Assembly (NCBI GenBank): GCA_016928165.1 | Contig: JAFGLH010000194.1 | Location: 1 to 53,763, forward strand | From: Pirellulales bacterium | GTDB lineage: Bacteria; Planctomycetota; Planctomycetia; Pirellulales; Thermoguttaceae | Reading direction: 5' to 3' | DNA: 53,763 nucleotides | Shown here: positions 48,291 through 53,763 of the stretch, one piece after another | How the letters are laid out: every line of letters starts with the position of its first letter | Position numbering within the stretch: the first letter of the stretch is position 1 | Made by a program: the position numbers and the translations under genes | The notes under the pieces: generated by a model | Told to the model about the DNA's origin: nothing | What the model saw: the letters and a program-made list of their open reading frames with translations, nothing else | Databases searched by the model: none

Positions 48291-49076
48291 CTATATTTTG
48301 ACCAACTCGACGCAGATACCCCCGGCGCGGAGCGCTTTATGCATGGGGGTATACCATATTTCGCGTTCCCAGCGCAAGCCGACCTCGCCGCAAATCCGGG
48401 CCAGCTCGCGGCGATTGTAGGTGCGGCAACACCACATCCGGCTCGTCCAGGCGCCGGAGAACGTGTCCTCGGTCGTCAGCAGCAGCATCCTCGCGCCCGG
48501 TTCCATGATCCGGCTCAGTTCCGCCAGTCCGGGGCGAGGATCGGGCAGGTGTTCCAACACGTATCCGCAGGTGACGCGGTCGAACGAGGCGTCGGCAAAG
48601 GGCATTCGCGAAAGGTCGGCCGCCACGAACCGGGGCCGCTCGCTGCGGAGCCGGTTGCGGGCGCGGCGAAGCATCTCGCAGGAGAGATCGAAGCAAATCA
48701 ACTCGGCCTCCTTGTCGGCATACTTGAGCAGATGTCGGGCGATCTGCCCCGCGCCGCTGCCCACGTCGAGTATCCGCCGCGCGCCGCGGAGGTCGAACTT
48801 CCGTTTGCGAAACAGATTGGCGCCCAACGGCGTGTGCAGCGAGAGCAGACTGCAAGCGGCCAGCATCGCCCCCTGGGGACCGTCGTATACGTCGCGGACC
48901 TTATCGCGGTATTCGTCGAGGCTGACCCGCCCGGGAAGTCGATGCTCGACCAGCCGGTTCAGCACCGGCTTGCGCCGCTGGGCGGCGTCGGTCTTGCGAT
49001 GCCTGCCGACGGAGCGGCGTTCGGTCTTGGGCGACATGATCGCGGATGGTTTAGGCAGCTGCGATTGACCTTGCAT
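48291..49076 (-). CDS. Class I SAM-dependent methyltransferase
   Basis: 261 residues. The Rossmann motif I is ILDVGSGAGQIA (about residue 102), with FDLSCEMLRRARNRL (motif II area), and VAADLSRMPFADASFDRVTC, then the post-motif EHLPDPRPGLAELSRIMEPG, a UbiE/Methyltransf_11 pattern. The N-terminal 60 residues are basic and specific. Starts are open at 49082 (GTG), 49076 (ATG) and 49037 (ATG). It follows no obvious partner; a degenerate palindrome lies at its stop (48270-48296). The substrate is unknown. Confidence 0.88.
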   Translation of the reverse strand: MQGQSQLPKPSAIMSPKTERRSVGRHRKTDAAQRRKPVLNRLVEHRLPGRVSLDEYRDKVRDVYDGPQGAMLAACSLLSLHTPLGANLFRKRKFDLRGARRILDVGSGAGQIARHLLKYADKEAELICFDLSCEMLRRARNRLRSERPRFVAADLSRMPFADASFDRVTCGYVLEHLPDPRPGLAELSRIMEPGARMLLLTTEDTFSGAWTSRMWCCRTYNRRELARICGEVGLRWEREIWYTPMHKALRAGGICVELVKI

Positions 49077-49201
49077 GTTCACGGTTTGGGCGGCAGTTTA
49101 ACTGTCTCTCCAACAAGGAAATTAATCATCTATATGTATACCATCCGAGTAGTAATTCCACCAGCCCCGCCTTCGATCGCAACGGTCGGCAATTCATGGT
49201 A

Positions 49202-50515
49202 CTATGTTTCTCCGAACAACAAACAGAGAACGTCCAAGGCTTGCACGGCCCGATCGGATTGACGAATCCCCTCGGAATCAGCGCATTCGTCCCAGATTGA
49301 CAAGGCGTATCGCAAATACTTCTCCCGCGATTCGGACGCCATTTCTTCGCCCAATTCGTCCAGCAGCACCGGCCAGGCTGCCTGAAGTTGTGCGAAGGCG
49401 TCGGGTTGTCCGTTGATTGATTCGTAGACCAGGTCGTCGAGGCGTTCCAGTTTGTCGAGCACTTCCGGCGAGTCGATTGCCGGTTCGAGTGGACGGTTCG
49501 CCGTCGACGCGTTGGAGGCGTCTGCGTTTTTTGGGGAAAATCGCCCGTGGGCGGCGTGGGCGTTGCGAAGCGAACGCGGGGCGAGGACCGTCGATGCCTC
49601 GATCGGTCGCCGACCGCCCAATTCCACGGCGTCCAATTCTTCCTGCAATTGCAATCCCAATACGGGAAGGTCTTCCAAGGAAAGCTTGAATCTTCGTTTC
49701 GAGAGTTGCGCGGCGAGGAAGGGTATTTGCCCCGTGATCAGCGATCGTCGAATTAGTTGTCCCCAGCCATCGAGCGGTACCGATGGGGGCCGTTCTCCGC
49801 CGTGCAGATTCAACACCGCTACGTTGGCGTAGCCGGCCACCCATCGCCGCTGGGCCGGGTCGCCGGAGAGGGCCACCACGCGAAAGGGGCGACGCGGCGA
49901 AAACTTCAAACCCGTGGAAAACGAAAATTCCAGCCGACACTCCTGCGGCAGACAACTAAACAAGCCGGCGATCAAGGCCGCCGGCGAAGGCGCGCCTCCG
50001 ACCGCCAGACAAACGGCGCCGCGCGCTTCCTGCACCAGTGCCGCCACATGTTCCCCGCCGGGATTGGCCGCCAGAAGACCCAACAGCGCCTCGTCGACCG
50101 CCGCCGCGCCGCCGGGCAAACAAAGCGGGTCCATAATCGGCTCGGACGGATCGTCGATCCGCCAGATGCCATCGACCGACGCCGCGCGAACCAAGGCGAA
50201 CGGATTGTTTGCGAAGCGGGCCATCGTCTCCGGCGGCACGATCAGGCAATGCGTATGGACCCGCCGGCCGGCCCCGCGGCGCGTCCCCTCCAAGGTCGCG
50301 GAGCGAGAGACGCAATATGCCCCGCTGGGCAGCGGATGGAAGTTGAGGCTCTCGGCCGTCGGGTCCGGGTCGATTACCGAATCTTGCGAAGGCCCCCAGG
50401 CGGCCAACTCTTTGGCGTCCGCGTCGCCCACGCCGAAGCTGCTGGCCACTATCCGATATCCGCCCGCGCCGCTTGTCGAGGTGAAGACGGCTTGTTCAAT
50501 CGGTTGCTTATCCAT
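49202..50515 (-). CDS. GTPase-associated protein 1-like protein
   Basis: 437 residues. The N-terminus EQAVFTSTSGAGGYRIVASS then WGPSQDSVIDPDPTAESLNF and HPLPSGAYCVSRSATLEG, with VHTHCLIVPPETMARFANNP, strongly resembles the N-terminal domain of GTPase-associated protein 1 from bacterial conflict systems. The middle has a helical block and the C-terminus is acidic. The ATG at 50515 overlaps the stop of the upstream gene by eight bases (ATGGATAA), so the two are co-translated. No GTPase gene is visible within the window. The assignment rests on recognition of the pattern by eye. Confidence 0.7.
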   Translation of the reverse strand: MDKQPIEQAVFTSTSGAGGYRIVASSFGVGDADAKELAAWGPSQDSVIDPDPTAESLNFHPLPSGAYCVSRSATLEGTRRGAGRRVHTHCLIVPPETMARFANNPFALVRAASVDGIWRIDDPSEPIMDPLCLPGGAAAVDEALLGLLAANPGGEHVAALVQEARGAVCLAVGGAPSPAALIAGLFSCLPQECRLEFSFSTGLKFSPRRPFRVVALSGDPAQRRWVAGYANVAVLNLHGGERPPSVPLDGWGQLIRRSLITGQIPFLAAQLSKRRFKLSLEDLPVLGLQLQEELDAVELGGRRPIEASTVLAPRSLRNAHAAHGRFSPKNADASNASTANRPLEPAIDSPEVLDKLERLDDLVYESINGQPDAFAQLQAAWPVLLDELGEEMASESREKYLRYALSIWDECADSEGIRQSDRAVQALDVLCLLFGET

Positions 50516-50816
50516 GCCCGTTCCCTTGCCCGTCCTCCACCGATGCCGAGAACTTCTTCTGCCGTGAGATCGATTCGGCCAGCTCGTCGGCCAGAGCGGC
50601 CAGCCTCTCGATTTGTTCGTCCAGCGCAGCCCGATCCGCTCCTCGCAGGGCACGACGGTTGGTTTCTTCCCGCGCCGGCAGACTATCGGCCAAGCCGTCC
50701 AGCCGCTCTATCAGGCCTTCGAGGAACGTACTCGCCTCGGTCGCCGAAGCGTGGATTTCGGCCAGCGCATCCGCGACGCCGGCGTCCATGGATGGGTTGC
50801 TCGTCTCGACGGTCAT
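50508..50816 (-). CDS. Small coiled-coil protein upstream of the GAP1-like gene
   Basis: 102 residues. Almost entirely helical with heptad-like spacing (VADALAEIHASATEASTFLE, then IERLDGLADSLPAREETNRR, then IERLAALADELAESISR), no domain. GGAGGA is placed nine bases before the ATG at 50816. It overlaps the GAP1-like start, so it probably acts with that protein. Gene order and size suggest an adaptor or partner, by inference only. Confidence 0.75.
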   Translation of the reverse strand: MTVETSNPSMDAGVADALAEIHASATEASTFLEGLIERLDGLADSLPAREETNRRALRGADRAALDEQIERLAALADELAESISRQKKFSASVEDGQGNGHG

Positions 50817-51126
50817 GGGCGCATATCCTCCGGGGGTCAAGAAATAACTTTCGTAGAAAGCCTAGGTTATGCTCCCCCCAGGGGCAAATCGTGGCCGCAC
50901 CGGATGCCCCCTGCTATAGGGTGGCATGGTAATAATTAGGCAAAGAGATTCCTGTTCGGATATTCCGCTGGAAAACTGACCTGGACATCCGCTCGTTTTT
51001 TTGCGACACTCCCGCCCCTATTCCACGGTCGCGGGAATCCCCGCCCCGCAAAAATTCAACATGAGGCCTTTCAGTCCCCCAAGCGATTGCCGCGGCGCGA
51101 TTGAATCGGAAGAGGGTGAGGTTTAC

Positions 51127-51399
51127 ATGAGAGCCGTTCACGGAACGCTGCCGATCGGACTGACGTCCGGCATATTGGTCCTATCTCTGGTGTTTTCATT
51201 CGGTTGCTCCGCATGGACGACGAGAACCGAGTCGCGGAAATCGCCCGCGCCGCAGTATGCCCATCCAAGGTTTCGGGGATTTGATAGTCGCCCCCAAGAA
51301 TCGAAGTCGTGGGTGGATTCCTTGCTTGGCGACGAAGAGTCGGAGCAACCAAAGTCGGTCCCCGGTTGGATGAAAAAAAGCAAGCCCATCGGTGTTTAG
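51127..51399 (+). CDS. Small lipoprotein, unknown function
   Basis: 90 residues. A hydrophobic leader (LTSGILVLSLVFSFGC) with lipobox FSFGC, then a Ser/Pro-rich spacer and a C-terminus SWVDSLLGDEESEQPKSVPG followed by WMKKSKPIGV. GAGG lies nine bases before the ATG. Family unknown; the pattern of small lipoproteins in sequence is common in planctomycete genomes. Confidence 0.75.
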   Translation: MRAVHGTLPIGLTSGILVLSLVFSFGCSAWTTRTESRKSPAPQYAHPRFRGFDSRPQESKSWVDSLLGDEESEQPKSVPGWMKKSKPIGV

Positions 51400-51444
51400 G
51401 AGGCGTTTCGGCGTTGGGCGGCGCATAAAGAGGAGAACCATCGC

Positions 51445-51648
51445 GTGAGTTTGATACAGGAAAATCGAGCGGGAAGATTAACGGCGGTCTTGATCGTCGG
51501 CGCGATGTGGCTTTCGCTCGGCTGTTCGACCGCGTCGAAGCTGACGGGCATTCTGCCCGGCCCATTCGGGCAAGGCGCCAAAGAAGAGCAACTCCGCCAG
51601 GCGGTGGAGGCGGACGATTTCCCCCCTGCGAAGCAAGTCGGCCTCTAA
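51445..51648 (+). CDS. Very small lipoprotein, unknown function
   Basis: 67 residues: leader LTAVLIVGAMWLSLGC with lipobox, then a short mature part (STASKLTGILPGPFGQGAKE ... DFPPAKQVGL). The GTG at 51445 has AGGAG at good distance. It follows the previous lipoprotein by 45 bases, so the two may be an operon. The stop (TAA at 51646-51648) is directly at the edge of the inverted repeat that follows. Confidence 0.7.
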   Translation: MSLIQENRAGRLTAVLIVGAMWLSLGCSTASKLTGILPGPFGQGAKEEQLRQAVEADDFPPAKQVGL

Positions 51649-51650
51649 GA

Positions 51651-51716
51651 ACGTGTTTTGAAATTGAAAAATTAGTCCCCTCTCCCCTTGGGAGAAGGGA
51701 GCTTTTCAAAACACGT
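51651..51716. repeat. ACGTGTTTTGAAA inverted repeat with internal C/G hairpin
   Basis: Perfect 13-bp arms ACGTGTTTTGAAA (51651-51663) and TTTCAAAACACGT (51704-51716) surround a CCCTCTCCCC...GGGAGAAGGGA stem of the C/G-rich family. This nested structure could also act as a terminator for the lipoprotein genes, though no T-run closes it. Confidence 0.85.
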
Positions 51717-51866
51717 CCTAAGCGGCTAGGCCGTTTTTTCCTCAGGGTTGCCCTTCATTCGTAGACGCCGTATAATCACATCTTGACGTTGACGGTCGTT
51801 CCCACCGCCGCTCGGCGACGGCCTGTCCCTCGCGGCGCGTTTCCCGCCTATCCAAGGAGCATCTTC

Positions 51867-53216
51867 ATGTTGACTTCCTCTCTTGTATCCCGCCGCGATT
51901 TTGTGAAGTCCGCCGCCGCCGGCGCGGCCGGAGTCGCCGCCGCCCAAGTCGTCCCCGCCGCCGCGTTGGGCAAAGACGGCGCTGTCCCGCCCAGCGAACG
52001 AATAGCCGTGGGGCTTATCGGCTGCGGCGGCATGGGGCGCTCCAACCTCCACAATTGCGCCCAGTATAAAGACGTCGTGGCGGCCGCCGCCTGCGACGTT
52101 TGGAAAACCCGCCTCGACGATACGATGGCCGTGTATAAAGAGACGGCCAAACCGTACCGCGACTACCGCGAACTACTCGCGCAAAAAGACATCGACGGGG
52201 TAATCGTCGCCACGCCGCCGCATTGGCACTGCCGCATCGCGGTCGACGCCGCAGAAGCTGGCAAGGATATCTATCTGCAAAAGCCGATGACTCTCCATCT
52301 GGCCGAGAGCCTGGCCGTTAAGAACGCCGTCCGCAAGCACGGCCGCGTCTGTCAGGTGGGCACGCAAATCCACGCCGGCGAAAATTATCGCCGCGTCGTC
52401 GAGTGGATTCGCTCGGGCAAGCTGGGAAAGATCAGCGTTGCTCGAACGTTCATGGTGATGAACCAAGGCCCCGAGGGAATCGGCATGGCGGAGAACGGCG
52501 ATCCGCCGAGGGAAATCGATTGGGACTTCTGGCTCGGCCCCTGTTCGATGCGGCCGTTCAATCCGCTGATCGTCCAGAACTCATACCAGAACGGTTCGTT
52601 CATGGCGTACAGCGGCGGCTGGACGCCTGGCATGGCCCCGCACATCATCGACCTGCCCGTCTGGGCATTGGAACTCGGCTATCCGACCGTCACCTACAGC
52701 TCCGGCGGGAGATATACGATCGAGGACGCGGGCGACGCCCCCGACGCGCAGGAAATCGTCTGGCAATATCCGAACTTCACCATGAACTGGTCGATGTCGC
52801 TGACGAACAGTTTTTGTTTCGATTTCGGCCGCGGCGCGCCCGCGCGGCGGCTGGGGATATATTTCCACGGGCTGCGGGGCACGCTGTTCTGCGACTACGG
52901 CAAACACCAAGTCGTGCCGGAAGGCAAGCTGTTGGCGGACGCAAATCCGCCGGAGAAAAACATTCCGCCCTCGCCCGGCCACGAACGGGAATGGCTCGAT
53001 TGCATCAAGAACCGCCGACAGCCGAGTTGCAACCCGGAGTATCACGCCAAGATAGACGTGCCGATCGTGTTGGCGAACCTCTCGCTGGCCCTGGGCCGTT
53101 CGATCCGCTTCGACGGGGCCGCCGAAATGATTATCGGCGACCCTGAGGCCGCCCGGCTGAGCAAACCGGAATATCGCGCCCCCTGGACGTTCCCGGATGA
53201 ATACCTGAATGCTTGA
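51867..53216 (+). CDS. Tat-exported Gfo/Idh/MocA family oxidoreductase
   Basis: 449 residues. The twin-arginine signal is SRRDFVKSAAAGAAGVAAAQ. The mature protein has an NAD(P)-binding Rossmann fold (IAVGLIGCGGMGRSNLHN), the lysine signature YLQKPMTLHLAESLAVKNAV and a C-terminal domain ending SIRFDGAAEMIIGDPEAAR. The GWTPGMAPHIIDLPVWALEL stretch matches the planctomycete type. Members act on sugars, inositols or sugar acids; this group is exported to the periplasm with its cofactor. The ATG at 51867 has AAGGAG eight bases upstream. It stands alone. Confidence 0.95.
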   Translation: MLTSSLVSRRDFVKSAAAGAAGVAAAQVVPAAALGKDGAVPPSERIAVGLIGCGGMGRSNLHNCAQYKDVVAAAACDVWKTRLDDTMAVYKETAKPYRDYRELLAQKDIDGVIVATPPHWHCRIAVDAAEAGKDIYLQKPMTLHLAESLAVKNAVRKHGRVCQVGTQIHAGENYRRVVEWIRSGKLGKISVARTFMVMNQGPEGIGMAENGDPPREIDWDFWLGPCSMRPFNPLIVQNSYQNGSFMAYSGGWTPGMAPHIIDLPVWALELGYPTVTYSSGGRYTIEDAGDAPDAQEIVWQYPNFTMNWSMSLTNSFCFDFGRGAPARRLGIYFHGLRGTLFCDYGKHQVVPEGKLLADANPPEKNIPPSPGHEREWLDCIKNRRQPSCNPEYHAKIDVPIVLANLSLALGRSIRFDGAAEMIIGDPEAARLSKPEYRAPWTFPDEYLNA

Positions 53217-53443
53217 GAATCAGGTATTCCGTTGATCGATAAATTCGCAGTCCACGGGACAAAACGGCGTGCGGGTTGCGCCGGAGCCGAAAGAAACGAG
53301 TATTTCCGCGCGCCTTTTTTGACCACCGCCCCGTGACGTTAGGAAAAAGAGGGGAATCAGGACAGGTTTTTGGCGGTTTCTTCCGCCGGTTCTTGACCGG
53401 GCGAGGAGAATCGGATACGCTTCCTATGCTAAAATCGCTTTCG

Positions 53444-53474
53444 TTGACCGATAATGATAGTCAAGAAATATCAA
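53444..53474 (+). promoter_or_regulatory. Possible promoter of tRNA-Val
   Basis: TTGACC at 53444-53449, then TATCAA (53469-53474) with 19 bases between. The transcript would start just before the tRNA at 53490. Weak match to the -10 consensus. Confidence 0.3.
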
Positions 53475-53489
53475 TAACTTACAAGCTTC

Positions 53490-53563
53490 GGGCGGCTAGC
53501 TCAGTTGGTTAGAGCGCCATCCTCACACGGTGGAAGTCGCTGGTTCGAGTCCAGTGCCGCCCA
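53490..53563 (+). tRNA. tRNA-Val (CAC)
   Basis: 74-nt cloverleaf: acceptor stem GGGCGGC / GCCGCCC with discriminator A, D arm GCTC...GAGC, anticodon stem CCATC / GGTGG with loop CTCACAC (anticodon CAC, valine GTG codons), T arm with TTCGAGT loop. No CCA is encoded after the discriminator. Confidence 0.97.
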
Positions 53564-53591
53564 CTTCCATAAAACCAACGGAACCAAGGAC

Positions 53592-53763
53592 TTGCAGGAA
53601 GGAAGAATCGACCACCTTCTCATAACTCTGCACAAATGCGGTAGTGTCAAAATTGAAACGCAAAAAGGCGGAAAAATGGTCTCGGTGAAAACATCCCGGG
53701 GAGGTTCAAATGGGTGGTTTTCGGGTCTTGCCCCTTTTGAACGGAGTCCCCGCGACGGTACAT
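53592..53763 (+). CDS. Open frame running off the right end, hypothetical
   Basis: From TTG at 53592 the frame stays open for 57 codons to the window edge (EGRIDHLLITLHKCGSVKIE in part). It begins 28 bases after the tRNA and could be the 5' part of a gene, such as one inserted at the tRNA 3' end. No family is recognisable and the frame is short, so it may be chance. Confidence 0.3.
   Translation, partial: MQEGRIDHLLITLHKCGSVKIETQKGGKMVSVKTSRGGSNGWFSGLAPFERSPRDGT

Noticed and set aside
50914-51141. 75-codon minus-strand frame in the divergent gap
   Set aside because: No ribosome binding site or domain; overlaps the start of the lipoprotein gene and probably contains its promoter.

Overview
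The window is GC-rich bacterial chromosome that I read as planctomycete, probably of the Pirellulales type. That placement rests on gene style, not on a marker gene: many short Pro/Thr-rich lipoproteins, Tat-exported Gfo/Idh/MocA and beta-propeller proteins, a C-terminally short SecA, an AMMECR1-Memo fusion, and many short palindromic dispersed repeats lying between and inside genes. There is no rRNA, CRISPR array or complete insertion sequence. One tRNA (Val, CAC) lies near the right end.

Layout. 1-5.8 kb: the 3' part of an [FeFe]-hydrogenase with its front cut off at the window edge, a secreted TPR protein, a Pro-rich protein, an AI-2E/PerM-type permease, an SMP-30-like protein, and an 860-bp non-coding stretch. 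5.8-14.5 kb: nucleoside-type MFS permease, glucose-6-phosphate dehydrogenase, SDR dehydrogenase, Tat beta-propeller protein, tRNA-dihydrouridine synthase, TrkH/KtrB potassium channel subunit, QueG. 14.5-18.3 kb: two lipoproteins, the short SecA, a DUF4160/DUF2442 pair. 18.4-24.1 kb: treZ-treY (trehalose from maltodextrins) and a small membrane-anchored protein. 24.2-29.4 kb: a double GNAT-like protein, HigB with a frameshifted HigA, FtsH. 29.5-35.1 kb: FHA protein plus PilT-like ATPase, CarB. 35.1-39.6 kb: a small secreted protein bracketed by two repeat copies, then an AmmeMemoRadiSam locus (AMMECR1-Memo fusion and radical SAM enzyme) split by an antitoxin/PIN-toxin pair whose toxin is truncated, then a LysM protein. 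39.8-48.3 kb: NCS1-type permease, GT39-like membrane protein, very large AsmA-like protein, dapF, DUF374 acyltransferase. 48.3-53.8 kb: methyltransferase, a two-gene locus resembling GTPase-associated protein 1, two small lipoproteins, a Gfo/Idh/MocA oxidoreductase, tRNA-Val.

The most striking feature is the short inverted-repeat elements. At least eight sequence families occur. Several sit in frame inside conserved enzymes: dapF (57 bp, 19 codons, perfect 24-bp arms), treY (69 bp, 23 codons), carB (between its two halves), the Memo domain, and the junction that fuses two GNAT-like genes into one 789-codon frame. Others supply or touch stop codons (carB, AMMECR1-Memo, a small secreted protein, a lipoprotein, treY, dapF). 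This looks like an active or recent repeat-proliferation process that adds peptide segments to essential proteins without breaking the frame.

All family assignments come from reading motifs by eye; no search was run. Start codons were chosen by ribosome binding site, domain start and neighbour spacing, and are marked where uncertain.
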